Shown here: positions 1 to 8,869 of the stretch, piece by piece | Layout: each line of letters starts with the position of its first letter | Numbering within the stretch: the stretch's first letter is position 1 | From: Lederbergia wuyishanensis | Lineage (GTDB): Bacteria > Bacillota > Bacilli > Bacillales > Bacillaceae_C | Assembly (NCBI RefSeq): GCF_022900255.1 | Contig: NZ_JALIRM010000001.1 | Location: 434,001-498,000 of the forward strand | DNA length: 64,000 nt | Direction of reading: 5' to 3' | Notes under the pieces: generated by a model | Told to the model about the DNA's origin: nothing | Seen by the model: the letters and a program-made list of their open reading frames with translations, nothing else | The model's database searches: none | Translations under genes and position numbers: made by a program

Positions 1-1
1 T

Positions 2-538
2 CTTCCAATTGAATTTGCCAAGAAGCTTGTAGTAGATTTGTTTGAAAAAAATAGCAATACACAATCGGAGACAAACCCTCCAATTATTTCGAATGATGAT
101 AAGTTGCAAGTTTCAAAAAATGAACAAAGTTCACAGCAATCTCAAAACACAATAAATAATAATCAACCGAAAAATGAACATAACCAAGAGTCAAATAGAG
201 AGGCTCCAAAAAGTCAATTGAACGTTCAATCAGCAACCTTTTTAGATTTTAATCAATCTAATACACCCGCGCCAGAGACGAAAAATCTTGACATGCTTCT
301 TGATATACCATTGCAGGTTACTGTAGAGCTTGGTAAGACCAAAAAATCGGTTAAAGAAATTCTTGAACTTGGTGCTGGATCTATTATTGAATTGGATAAG
401 CTGGCAGGTGAGCCTGTAGAAATACTAGTTAACAGCAGGCTAATTGCTAAAGGTGAAGTAGTTGTAATTGATGAAAATTTTGGAGTAAGAGTAACTGACA
501 TTGTCAGCCAATCCGATAGATTAAAAAAGTTAAATTGA
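2..538 (+). CDS. fliY: FliY flagellar switch protein, C-terminal part (5' end outside window)
   Basis: The reading frame is open from base 2, so the gene begins upstream of the window. FliY is a rotor switch (C-ring) component and a CheY-P phosphatase in Bacillus. The first visible residues ([10 protein letters not shown]) resemble the end of the CheC-like phosphatase domain. They are followed by a roughly 70-residue Asn/Gln/Ser/Lys-rich linker, and then by a FliN/SpoA-type C-terminal domain with the core [18 protein letters not shown] and a [17 protein letters not shown] end. The phosphatase domain itself is not in view. The gene lies 19 nt upstream of cheY, as in B. subtilis. A TTG at 38 opens a shorter frame but is internal to the linker boundary and is not the real start. 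Confidence 0.9.
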   Translation, partial: LPIEFAKKLVVDLFEKNSNTQSETNPPIISNDDKLQVSKNEQSSQQSQNTINNNQPKNEHNQESNREAPKSQLNVQSATFLDFNQSNTPAPETKNLDMLLDIPLQVTVELGKTKKSVKEILELGAGSIIELDKLAGEPVEILVNSRLIAKGEVVVIDENFGVRVTDIVSQSDRLKKLN

Positions 539-557
539 TATTTTAGGAGGAAATACA

Positions 558-920
558 GTGGCAAATAGAATTTTAATTGTGGATGACGCCGCATTTATGA
601 GAATGATGATTAAGGATATTTTGGTGAAAAATGGTTTCGAGGTAGTTGGAGAAGCAGTAGATGGAGTTCAAGCTGTAGAAAAATATAATGAGCTTAAACC
701 AGATTTAGTCACAATGGATATTACAATGCCTGAAATGGATGGAATTACAGCTTTAAAAGAAATAAAAGCAATCGATCCAGCTGCAAAAATTATTATGTGT
801 TCTGCAATGGGGCAACAAGCAATGGTTATTGATGCAATTCAAGCAGGCGCAAAAGATTTTATTGTTAAGCCGTTCCAAGCGGATAGGGTAATAGAAGCTA
901 TCCAAAAAACATTAGGATAA
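558..920 (+). CDS. cheY: Chemotaxis response regulator CheY
   Basis: This is a stand-alone receiver domain of 120 residues, the usual CheY length. It shows the acidic pair Asp9/Asp10, the phosphoacceptor Asp54 in VTMDITMPEMDG, and Lys103 in the IVKPFQ motif. When phosphorylated by CheA it binds the flagellar switch (FliM/FliY); in Bacillus CheY-P favours counter-clockwise rotation and smooth swimming. The GTG start at 558 has an AGGAGG ribosome site 6 nt upstream. It sits between fliY, which helps dephosphorylate it, and fliZ. The sequence is very close to my recollection of B. subtilis CheY. Confidence 0.97.
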   Translation: MANRILIVDDAAFMRMMIKDILVKNGFEVVGEAVDGVQAVEKYNELKPDLVTMDITMPEMDGITALKEIKAIDPAAKIIMCSAMGQQAMVIDAIQAGAKDFIVKPFQADRVIEAIQKTLG

Positions 921-926
921 TAAAAA

Positions 927-1613
927 ATGAATTCAATCATCAAACAAGTGGCAATTGTTTTCACCATCATGTGTATACTTCTTAGCCAAGCGGATCAAAT
1001 AATCGTTTTTGCTGAAAATAATCCGCTTGGTGGAACTGTAAAAGAATGTTATACGAACAATTGTAATGAAGTTAAAGATAAAGTACAGGATAAAGGCACG
1101 AAATTAGATCAACCGGATAACAAAAATTCATTTGGTGTAGGTGTTGCAGAATTTCTAAAAATGATTCTTGCATTAATTTTTGTTATAGCCATATTATATT
1201 TTTTATTAAAATTTATTAATAAAAAAAGTCAATCGTATCAACAAAATAGACTTGTTCAAAATTTAGGAGGAACGCCATTAGGTGGCAATCGCTCTATACA
1301 AATAGTCAAAGTCGGTAATCGTTTGTTAGTTCTTGGAGTTGGAGAAAATGTACAACTTTTAAAAGAAATAGCAGATGAAGAAGAATATGAAAACTATTTA
1401 AAGCAATATGAAGATCAGTTGGATCAGAGCTTACAGCCGGTAAATATGATTACGAATTGGATCAAGCGATTAAATAAGTCTACAAACGAAACGAGAGAAA
1501 ATGAACAGCAGCCATTTCATATACATTTGAAAAGACAGCTTGATGAAATCAAAAAGGAGCGCAAACAGTCAATGAAAAAGCTTGATCATAAGGAGTCTAA
1601 TTTAGATGAATGA
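927..1613 (+). CDS. fliZ: FliZ/FliO flagellar export-gate assembly protein
   Basis: The 228-residue protein has a hydrophobic N-terminal segment (about residues 7-28) that looks like a signal peptide. A single membrane anchor follows near residues 73-96, and then a FliO-like cytoplasmic region with the motif IQIVKVGNRLLVLGVGENVQLL. The C-terminus is long and highly charged. FliO/FliZ helps assemble the FliP core of the flagellar type III export gate. The ribosome site is weak, and translation may depend on cheY 6 nt upstream. The end overlaps fliP by 8 nt. The length is close to the roughly 219 residues of B. subtilis FliZ. Confidence 0.88.
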   Translation: MNSIIKQVAIVFTIMCILLSQADQIIVFAENNPLGGTVKECYTNNCNEVKDKVQDKGTKLDQPDNKNSFGVGVAEFLKMILALIFVIAILYFLLKFINKKSQSYQQNRLVQNLGGTPLGGNRSIQIVKVGNRLLVLGVGENVQLLKEIADEEEYENYLKQYEDQLDQSLQPVNMITNWIKRLNKSTNETRENEQQPFHIHLKRQLDEIKKERKQSMKKLDHKESNLDE

Positions 1614-2274
1614 GTTTATGGAGTTTTTTAATAATAGCTCATCAGATACTGTATCTACTTCTGTCAAGCTATTATTATTACTTACTGTTTTATCTCTCGC
1701 TCCAAGTATATTAATATTGATGACGTCATTTACGAGAATAATAATTGTTCTTTCTTTCGTACGAACATCTCTTGCGACACAGCAAATGCCACCAAACCAA
1801 GTGTTGGTTGGACTAGCTTTATTCTTAACTTTTTTTATCATGGCCCCTACGTTTAGTCAGGTGAATGAACAAGCACTAACCCCTCTTTTTAATGATGAAA
1901 TTAATTTAGAAGAGGCCTATGATAAAGCGGCTATACCGTTTAGAGAGTTTATGAGTAAGCATACAAGGCAAAAGGATTTAGAATTATTTCTTTCCTATTC
2001 AAAAACAGAAAGGCCGGCGACCATTCAAGATATTCCATTGACAGTATTCGTACCTGCATATGCGTTAAGTGAATTAAAGACAGCTTTTCAAATTGGATTT
2101 ATGATATTTATTCCTTTTTTAGTTATTGATATGGTGGTTGCAAGTATTTTAATGTCGATGGGGATGATGATGCTTCCGCCAGTTATGATCTCACTACCGT
2201 TTAAAATATTGCTTTTTGTCCTTGTTGATGGATGGTACTTAGTCGTAAAATCCTTACTGGAGAGCTTTTACTAA
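1606..2274 (+). CDS. fliP: Flagellar type III export-gate protein FliP
   Basis: This 222-residue integral membrane protein matches the FliP family length for Bacillus. The family signature region is clear: TSFTRIIIVLSFVRTSL, then QMPPNQVLVGLALFLTFFIM, and a C-terminal membrane pair in GFMIFIPFLVIDMVVASILMS. FliP forms the pentameric core of the export channel with FliQ and FliR. The ATG at 1606 lies inside the end of fliZ and uses an AAGGAG site about 10 nt upstream, which suggests translational coupling. fliQ follows after 40 nt. Confidence 0.96.
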   Translation: MNEFMEFFNNSSSDTVSTSVKLLLLLTVLSLAPSILILMTSFTRIIIVLSFVRTSLATQQMPPNQVLVGLALFLTFFIMAPTFSQVNEQALTPLFNDEINLEEAYDKAAIPFREFMSKHTRQKDLELFLSYSKTERPATIQDIPLTVFVPAYALSELKTAFQIGFMIFIPFLVIDMVVASILMSMGMMMLPPVMISLPFKILLFVLVDGWYLVVKSLLESFY

Positions 2275-2314
2275 ATTAAAATTTTGTTATGTTGTAGATT
2301 AATGGAGTGATCAA

Positions 2315-2584
2315 ATGAGTGCTGAAGCTGTTATCTCACTCGCGGAAAAAGGGGTATATACGATACTAATAGTAGCAGGTCCACTGCTTGTTCTTGCTTT
2401 AGTTGTAGGTCTTGCAGTGAGTATTTTTCAGGCGACAACACAAATTCAAGAACAAACTTTGGCTTTCATACCGAAAATTGTAGCTGTTTTAGTTGGTGTT
2501 GTTGTATTAGGGCCGTGGATGTTGAGTAGGCTCCTATCATATGCATCTGAAATTTTTGAAAATTTAACTCGGTTTGTAGGTTGA
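2315..2584 (+). CDS. fliQ: Flagellar type III export-gate protein FliQ
   Basis: The 89-residue protein has two membrane helices (about residues 16-38 and 52-73), the typical FliQ layout. The diagnostic stretch AVSIFQATTQIQEQTLAFIPK lies between them. FliQ wraps around the FliP5/FliR1 export core in the flagellar basal body membrane. The ATG at 2315 has a GGAGTGA site about 6 nt upstream. fliR begins 4 nt after the stop codon. Confidence 0.95.
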   Translation: MSAEAVISLAEKGVYTILIVAGPLLVLALVVGLAVSIFQATTQIQEQTLAFIPKIVAVLVGVVVLGPWMLSRLLSYASEIFENLTRFVG

Positions 2585-2588
2585 TTAA

Positions 2589-3365
2589 ATGGAAGCCTTG
2601 CTACCAAATTTTTCAGTGTTTTTGCTTGTATTTACTAGAGTTGCAACATTTTTTGTAACAATGCCATTATTTTCATATAAAACTTTACCCGCTTCCTATA
2701 GAATCGGTTTTGCATTTTTTTTAGCTTTGCTAATGTATTATACATTGGATGTTCAATCAATAAATATTTCAGGGGAGTATTTCCTATTAATCATAAAAGA
2801 AGCAGGGATTGGACTTTTTATTGGTTTTATAGCATATATGATTCTTTCAGCAATTCAAATTGCTGGAGGATTCATAGATTTCCAAATGGGATTTGCTATT
2901 GCGAATGTGATAGATCCTCAGACGGGAACCCAAAGTCCTCTTATCGGACAATATCTATATATGTTTTCATTATTATTTTTACTTTCGGTGAATGGGCATC
3001 ATCTAATATTAGATGGAATTTTCTATAGTTATCAATTTATTCCAGTCGATCAAGTTTTTCTCCCTCTTGGAGATAGTTCACTTGCTGAATATATTATTAA
3101 ATCATTTAGTGCGATGTTTACAATTGCTTTTCAAATGTCTATCCCGGTCGTCGCTTCACTTTTTCTCGTCGATGTAGCACTAGGGATAGTAGCAAGAACC
3201 GTACCACAGTTAAATATTTTTGTTGTAGGTTTTCCAATAAAAATCGCTGTTAGTTTTATAATATTATTTATCGTTTTAGGTGTAATGTTTGGTGTCGTCC
3301 AGCATCTATTCGAAACTATGCTGTACGCTATGCGAAATGTGATGAGGCTTTTAGGAGGCACGTGA
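2589..3365 (+). CDS. fliR: Flagellar type III export-gate protein FliR
   Basis: The 258-residue multispanning membrane protein has the FliR hallmark AGGFIDFQMGFAIANVIDP and a C-terminal region containing VGFPIKIAVSFIILF. FliR is the single-copy subunit that closes the export core built by FliP and FliQ and contacts FlhB. The gene starts 4 nt after fliQ with little ribosome site of its own. Its TGA stop overlaps the ATG of flhB by one base (TGATG), so the two are probably translationally coupled. Confidence 0.95.
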   Translation: MEALLPNFSVFLLVFTRVATFFVTMPLFSYKTLPASYRIGFAFFLALLMYYTLDVQSINISGEYFLLIIKEAGIGLFIGFIAYMILSAIQIAGGFIDFQMGFAIANVIDPQTGTQSPLIGQYLYMFSLLFLLSVNGHHLILDGIFYSYQFIPVDQVFLPLGDSSLAEYIIKSFSAMFTIAFQMSIPVVASLFLVDVALGIVARTVPQLNIFVVGFPIKIAVSFIILFIVLGVMFGVVQHLFETMLYAMRNVMRLLGGT

Positions 3366-4447
3366 TGAAACAACTAAATCTGGATCTCCAATTTTTTGCG
3401 GGAGAAAAAACAGAAAAGGCTACTCCTAAAAAGAGACAAGATGCAAGAAGAAAAGGACAAACTGCAAAAAGCCAAGATGTAAATACCGCTATCGGATTAT
3501 TAGCTGTTTTTTTATTCCTTTTATTCTTTTCATCTAATATGGGAAAAATCGCAGTCGATACTTTTCGTCACTCCTTTACCAAGTTTTTATTAATGGAAGT
3601 TTCTGAGGATAATATTCAACTAATTTTATTAGATATATTGAAAGAAATTGTATTTTTGCTTGGCCCTGTTATGTTAATTGCACTTGTTGCAGGTATTGCT
3701 TCCAATTTGATGCAGGTAGGTTTTATGGTAACTGGTGAACCTTTGCAGCCAAAGCTAGAAAAACTTGATCCAGTAAAAGGGTTAAAACGTATTTTTTCTA
3801 TTAGAGCAATCGTTGAATTATTAAAATCAATCTTAAAAATTGGCTTTGTTGGGGCGATTACCTTTTTTGTCCTATGGATTCGGATTGATGAAGTTCTCAT
3901 TCTATCTCATAAGCCTGTTGCATCTGCATTAAAAACAGTAGGGAGTCTTACGATGCAGATGGGAATAGCAGCATCACTGGCACTATTATTTTTATCTATA
4001 TTTGATTATTTATATCAGAAGTATGATTATGAAAAAAACATTCGAATGTCCAAACAGGATATAAAAGATGAGTTTAAGAACACCGAAGGGGATCCTTTAA
4101 TAAAATCAAAGATCAAACAAAAGCAACGAGAGATGGCTATGTCGCGCATGATGCAGGAAGTACCAAAGGCAGATGTCATTATTACAAACCCAACTCATTA
4201 TGCCATCGCCCTACAATATGATGATGAAAATGATGATGCACCAGTAGTCATTGCAAAAGGAATAGACTTCATGGCACAAAAAATTAAACAAATTGCTGGT
4301 GAACATAATATTATTATGGTTGAAAACAGACCATTAGCCCGTGCTTTATATGACCAAATGGATATTGGACAAAAAATCCCTGAAGAGTTTTTCAAAGCGG
4401 TTGCAGAAATACTTGCTTATGTTTATAGAATTAAGCACAAAATTTAG
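3365..4447 (+). CDS. flhB: Flagellar type III export switch protein FlhB
   Basis: FlhB switches the export apparatus from rod/hook to filament substrates by self-cleavage. The N-terminus carries the family motif AGEKTEKATPKKRQDARRKGQ. Four membrane segments follow, then the cytoplasmic autocleavage site NPTH at about residue 275 (context ITNPTHYAIAL), intact in sequence. I chose the ATG at 3365, 6 nt after a GGAGG site, over the GTG at 3362, which would be only 3 nt away. The protein is 360 residues, as expected. A 210-nt gap then separates it from flhA, unusually large for this operon. Confidence 0.96.
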   Translation: MKQLNLDLQFFAGEKTEKATPKKRQDARRKGQTAKSQDVNTAIGLLAVFLFLLFFSSNMGKIAVDTFRHSFTKFLLMEVSEDNIQLILLDILKEIVFLLGPVMLIALVAGIASNLMQVGFMVTGEPLQPKLEKLDPVKGLKRIFSIRAIVELLKSILKIGFVGAITFFVLWIRIDEVLILSHKPVASALKTVGSLTMQMGIAASLALLFLSIFDYLYQKYDYEKNIRMSKQDIKDEFKNTEGDPLIKSKIKQKQREMAMSRMMQEVPKADVIITNPTHYAIALQYDDENDDAPVVIAKGIDFMAQKIKQIAGEHNIIMVENRPLARALYDQMDIGQKIPEEFFKAVAEILAYVYRIKHKI

Positions 4448-4657
4448 AACTTGTTAGTAATGTTTTTTAGATATTGAAGTGCGGATTTGAAACGGAAGCA
4501 TGTAACTTCTGTGGGAATAACATTAACGGTAAACCCCTCAGACGCTAAGCCGATTTTCAGTGTCTTAGAGAAAGCTAGCGCTTGACCAAGGTACTAAAAA
4601 GACATTGAACAATCGCATTTCAACTTTTATTATTTAGGTTTTTTAGGAGAGATTGTT
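4448..4657 (+). other. flhB-flhA intergenic spacer with possible degraded repeat
   Basis: This 210-nt space contains no plausible gene. It holds a modest hairpin at about 4541-4566 (AGACGCT against AGTGTCT, one G-T pair). It also holds the string AAGCTAGCGCTTGACC near 4573-4588, which resembles part of a dispersed Bacillaceae repeat as I remember it. The flhA ribosome site AGGAGA lies at 4645-4650. No strong promoter or terminator was found. Confidence 0.4.
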
Positions 4658-6691
4658 GTGAAAGTGAAAGATCTTGCAGTTCTATCAAGTGTAATATTGA
4701 TTGTTGCCATGTTGGTTATTCCTTTTCCTCCATGGTTATTAAGCTTATTAATCATAATAAATATTTCACTTGCGCTTCTTGTATTATTAACATCAATGAA
4801 TATGCAAGAGCCTCTTCAATTTTCAATTTTTCCTTCATTGTTATTATTATTGACACTCTTTAGATTGGGCCTGAATGTTTCAACGACAAGATCGATCCTT
4901 TCGAAAGGTGATGCTGGCGGTGTTGTTGAAACGTTCGGGACTTTTGTAGTTGGTGGAAATGTGTTAGTCGGTTTAGTCGTTTTCTTCATACTGGTTATTA
5001 TTCAATTTGTTGTTATCACTAAAGGTGCTGAACGTGTATCAGAGGTTGCTGCTCGTTTCACCTTAGATGCGATGCCAGGGAAGCAGATGAGTATCGACGC
5101 AGATTTAAATGCTGGAATTATTTCAGAACACGAAGCACGATCAAGAAGAGAAAAAGTTTCGCGAGAGTCAGATTTTTATGGAGCGATGGACGGAGCAAGT
5201 AAGTTTGTAAAAGGTGATGCAATTGCGGGTATTATTATCGTTATTATCAACCTTTTATTTGGAATAATTATTGGAATGCTTCAACAAGGACTACCAATTG
5301 GAGAAGCCGCTGTAAAATATTCAATGCTTACCGTTGGGGATGGAATTGTAAGTCAAATTCCAGCACTCCTAATTTCAACAGCTACGGGTATTGTTGTTAC
5401 TCGTGCAGCTTCTGAAGGAAACCTTGGATCTGATATCGTTGGGCAGCTATTTGCTTTTCCGAAAATGCTCTATGTTGCTTCAGGTACCATTTTTCTTTTA
5501 GGATTGGCAACTCCAATCAATGATATTTTAACAATGCCTATTGCAGCATTACTAGCTGTAGGTGGTTTCGTTCTCTCAAAAGTACCCGCCAGACAAGAAG
5601 TTGATCAATTAGATCAGCTTGAAGATACCGAAACAGATGACTTAAGGAGTCCTGAAAGTGTGATTAATCTACTAAATGTAGAGCAAATTGAATTCGAATT
5701 TGGTTATGGGCTAATCCCGCTGGCAGATATTAATCAGGGCGGAGATCTACTTGATCGTATAGTTATGATTAGAAGGCAGTTGGCACTAGAGTTAGGTATT
5801 GTTATCCCTGTTGTAAGGATCAGAGATAACATACAGCTTGAACCGAATGCATATCGTCTAAAAATAAAGGGAAGTGAAATGGCAAGGGGTGAGTTATTAT
5901 TGGATCATTACCTAGCCATGAGCCCTGGTGGAGAAGATATGCTGGAAGGAATCGATACTATAGAACCTTCATTTGGACTACCTGCTAAATGGATAACAGA
6001 GGAAGTAAAAGAACAAGCAGAAATACTAGGTTATACAGTTGTCGATCCTCCATCAGTCGTTTCTACCCATATTACTGAAGTATTAAAAGCGAATGCACAT
6101 GAACTATTAGGAAGACAAGAAACGAAGCAATTGATTGACCATATTAAAGAATCATTTCCAATTCTAGTAGAAGAAGTTACTCCTAACCCTCTTACAATTG
6201 GTGAAGTTCAAAAGGTTCTTGCAAAACTTTTGAAGGAGAATGTCTCTATACGAAATTTACCAATCATTTTTGAAACTTTGGCTGATTATGGGAAAATGAG
6301 CACCGATACAGATTTACTAGCGGAATATGTAAGGCAAGGCTTAGCTAGGCAAATTACCAATCAATATGCAGATGAGAATTCGATGTTAAAAGTAATAACA
6401 GTATCAGGTAAAGTGGAAAAATTAATTGCAGACAGTGTCCAGCAAACAGAACATGGGAATTATCTATCAATGGATCCAGATGATTCCCAATCTATACTTG
6501 AAGCAACAGCAATTCAAATTGAACAACAATCATTAATGCAGCAAGCACCTATTTTACTGTGCTCGCCTGCTGTTCGAATGTACGTAAGGCAATTAACAGA
6601 AAGATACTTTCCTCACGTTCCTGTTCTTTCTTATAACGAATTGGAAGCAAATGTAGAGGTTCAAAGCACTGGGATGGTGAGTGTTGAATGA
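4658..6691 (+). CDS. flhA: Flagellar type III export protein FlhA
   Basis: This 677-residue protein matches FlhA length. About eight membrane helices fill the first 330 residues, including the FHIPEP family signature around LTLFRLGLNVSTTRSILSK. An acidic linker follows, and then the cytoplasmic nonameric-ring domain, which docks export substrates and chaperones. The GTG at 4658 has an AGGAGA site 7 nt upstream. The stop overlaps the flhF start (ATGA), indicating coupling. The conserved cytoplasmic-loop segment SIDADLNAGIISEHEARSRR is intact. Confidence 0.97.
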   Translation: MKVKDLAVLSSVILIVAMLVIPFPPWLLSLLIIINISLALLVLLTSMNMQEPLQFSIFPSLLLLLTLFRLGLNVSTTRSILSKGDAGGVVETFGTFVVGGNVLVGLVVFFILVIIQFVVITKGAERVSEVAARFTLDAMPGKQMSIDADLNAGIISEHEARSRREKVSRESDFYGAMDGASKFVKGDAIAGIIIVIINLLFGIIIGMLQQGLPIGEAAVKYSMLTVGDGIVSQIPALLISTATGIVVTRAASEGNLGSDIVGQLFAFPKMLYVASGTIFLLGLATPINDILTMPIAALLAVGGFVLSKVPARQEVDQLDQLEDTETDDLRSPESVINLLNVEQIEFEFGYGLIPLADINQGGDLLDRIVMIRRQLALELGIVIPVVRIRDNIQLEPNAYRLKIKGSEMARGELLLDHYLAMSPGGEDMLEGIDTIEPSFGLPAKWITEEVKEQAEILGYTVVDPPSVVSTHITEVLKANAHELLGRQETKQLIDHIKESFPILVEEVTPNPLTIGEVQKVLAKLLKENVSIRNLPIIFETLADYGKMSTDTDLLAEYVRQGLARQITNQYADENSMLKVITVSGKVEKLIADSVQQTEHGNYLSMDPDDSQSILEATAIQIEQQSLMQQAPILLCSPAVRMYVRQLTERYFPHVPVLSYNELEANVEVQSTGMVSVE

Positions 6692-7839
6692 ATATAAAGA
6701 AAGTAATTGCTCCGACTATGTCGGAAGCAATGAAAAAAGTAAAAATGGAGTTAGGCGAAAATGCGGTTATCTTGAATTCAAAGGTCATTTTTCATGGCGG
6801 TTTCTTTGGATTATTTAGAAAAAAAAGCATAGAAGTTATTGCTGCATTGGATGAACAGCCAATGCATGTTCAACAAACAAGAAAAAATAAAAATAGAAAG
6901 ATTCCTAACACTGGAATAAAGCCTTCTGATTTGAGTTCATCAAATCAAAAGGTAGGACAGAAAGATACGGATATACTTTCGGAAATTTCCGAGTTGAAGT
7001 CAGAGATTAAAGCAATGAAGAAAAGCAATCAATTCTACAATCAATATCCGGAACGAATCCAAAAATATTTGTTCAAGCTTATAGAAGAAGAAGTGAATGA
7101 AGCATTTGTATTAAAAATTGGAGAGGTTTTACTTGAGAAATGGAGAAATTCAGATAAGAAACCGAGTGATTTAGAACTTTCACAATGGTGTGAAACATTT
7201 CTAATAAATCAATTAAGCCATGTTAACTTTAACGGTATTTCTTATAAAAAGAAGTTTGTAAATTTTGTTGGTCCAACAGGTGTAGGAAAAACAACAACCA
7301 TTGCGAAATTAGCTGCTGAAGCGGTTCTGGAACACAAGAAAAAAGTAGCATTAATCACTACAGATACTTATAGAATTGCGGCAATAGACCAGCTTAAAAC
7401 TTATGCGCAATTGCTAAATATTCCTGTAGAAGTTGTGTATGAGGAAGATGACTTTCATTCAGCTGTTATCAAATATGAAGACTATGACATCGTACTTATC
7501 GATACAGCCGGTCGTAATTATCAAGAAAAACAATATATTCATGATTTGCAGTCATTGTTTGGAGATGAAACAAATATTGAAACTTACTTAGTTTTATCCA
7601 TTTCAATGAAAGAAAAAGATATAGAGAGAATTATAGAAAACTTCTTAGAATTGAATTTCAATCAATTTATCTTTACGAAAGCGGACGAGACTAGAAGTTT
7701 TGGAATTATGTATAACTTAATTTGCAAATATAAAGTAGGGGCAGCTTACATTACAACTGGTCAAGATGTACCCGATGATATTATTGCCGCTACTCCTAAA
7801 GTGATTACCGAATATCTTCTCAGGGATGAATTATCATGA
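6688..7839 (+). CDS. flhF: FlhF, SRP-type GTPase for flagellar placement
   Basis: FlhF is a signal-recognition-particle family GTPase that sets flagellar position and number. The 383-residue protein has a variable basic N-terminal domain (about 1-110). The NG GTPase core follows, with G1 FVGPTGVGKTTTIAKLA, the TTDTYRIAAIDQLKTYA box, DTAGRN and the G4 motif TKAD. It overlaps flhA (ATGA) upstream and flhG (ATGA) downstream. FlhG is its regulatory ATPase partner, so the pairing fits the known FlhF-FlhG module. Confidence 0.96.
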   Translation: MNIKKVIAPTMSEAMKKVKMELGENAVILNSKVIFHGGFFGLFRKKSIEVIAALDEQPMHVQQTRKNKNRKIPNTGIKPSDLSSSNQKVGQKDTDILSEISELKSEIKAMKKSNQFYNQYPERIQKYLFKLIEEEVNEAFVLKIGEVLLEKWRNSDKKPSDLELSQWCETFLINQLSHVNFNGISYKKKFVNFVGPTGVGKTTTIAKLAAEAVLEHKKKVALITTDTYRIAAIDQLKTYAQLLNIPVEVVYEEDDFHSAVIKYEDYDIVLIDTAGRNYQEKQYIHDLQSLFGDETNIETYLVLSISMKEKDIERIIENFLELNFNQFIFTKADETRSFGIMYNLICKYKVGAAYITTGQDVPDDIIAATPKVITEYLLRDELS

Positions 7840-8696
7840 AAGATCAAGCTGAAAAGTTGAGATTGAAAATGACAGATATCGCCAAAAAAAGCCAAGCTAA
7901 AACAATTGCTGTTGTTAGTGGGAAAGGCGGTGTGGGGAAATCAAATATTTCGATTAATATTGCAATGCTATTAAACAAAAAAGGCAATAAGGTTTTATTA
8001 TTTGATTTCGATATTGGGATGGGGAATGTAAATATTCTTCTCGGTAAACCTTCTCGATTAACCCTTTCGGAATTTTTACATGAAGAAGCAACATTAAAGG
8101 ATTTAATTAACGATATTAATGAAGGAGTTTCATATATAGCTGCAGGAAATGGCTTAAATGAGACGATAGACATCGATGAAAGAATGTTAACAAGACTTTT
8201 AGAAGGCTTGAAAGATCTTCAACATCAATATGACTATATCATTTTTGATATGGGAGCTGGAGCGACTTCAGCTTCTTTAAAAGTATTGCTAGCAGTTGAG
8301 GATATTATCGTCATCACGACACCTGAACCTACGGCGATTACTGATGCGTATTCGATGATGAAATTTATTTGCCTTGAAGGAGCTACAGGTAATTTTTTCT
8401 TGATTTGCAATCGTGCAGATAACGAAAAACAAGGAAGAGAAACATTGGAGAGATTGAAACAAACAGCTCTAAAGTTTTTGCATAAAGAAGTTGCATCACT
8501 AGGAATATTACCTGAAGACAGCCATGTAAGAAAAGCAGTGATTAATCAAACAGCATTTTCTGTTTCTTATCCTAAATCTTCTATTTCAATAAAATTAGAA
8601 AACCTAGTACGTTTATATTTAGATGAACAGAATATGGATGATAGCAACAAGGCAGAAGATTCATTTATTCATAGATTGCGACGTTTTTTCTTTTAG
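7836..8696 (+). CDS. flhG: FlhG (YlxH), MinD-like ATPase regulating FlhF
   Basis: The 286-residue MinD/ParA-type ATPase has a deviant Walker A motif, VVSGKGGVGKSN, and a Walker B region around DYIIFDMGAGAT. An N-terminal basic segment precedes the ATPase core; in this family such a segment can stimulate FlhF GTPase activity. The C-terminus ends in a short basic/aromatic stretch (RLRRFFF) consistent with a membrane-targeting helix. Translation is coupled to flhF by an ATGA overlap. A 173-nt gap follows before cheB. Confidence 0.95.
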   Translation: MKDQAEKLRLKMTDIAKKSQAKTIAVVSGKGGVGKSNISINIAMLLNKKGNKVLLFDFDIGMGNVNILLGKPSRLTLSEFLHEEATLKDLINDINEGVSYIAAGNGLNETIDIDERMLTRLLEGLKDLQHQYDYIIFDMGAGATSASLKVLLAVEDIIVITTPEPTAITDAYSMMKFICLEGATGNFFLICNRADNEKQGRETLERLKQTALKFLHKEVASLGILPEDSHVRKAVINQTAFSVSYPKSSISIKLENLVRLYLDEQNMDDSNKAEDSFIHRLRRFFF

Positions 8697-8869
8697 TTAG
8701 GTTCTTTTCTCAAAAAAATATTGCCCTTTTTACAAATATTAATTTAATGTCATCCTGAGAAAGGGCTACTAACTTAATAGAGTGTTAAACATCTATATAA
8801 GATGTAGAAGTGGGCTACTGGATTTACGAAAACTAGCCTTTAGTTAAGATTAGAGGAGTAGTAATAAAT
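8697..8869 (+). other. Spacer between flhG and a shortened cheB
   Basis: This 173-nt non-coding space sits where the receiver domain of a full-length cheB would normally be. All three forward frames contain stops, and no CheY-like residues are recognisable. It contains a small hairpin ACATCT-atata-AGATGT, a GCCCTTT/AAAGGGC pair spread over about 45 nt, and the cheB ribosome site GAGGAG at 8853-8858. The frame of cheB is open back to 8837 but contains no standard start codon upstream of 8870. Confidence 0.6.

Noticed and set aside
8697-8869. Frameshifted remnant of the CheB receiver domain
   Set aside because: No receiver-like residues could be read in any frame; stops are frequent and the space is too short for the 120-residue domain.
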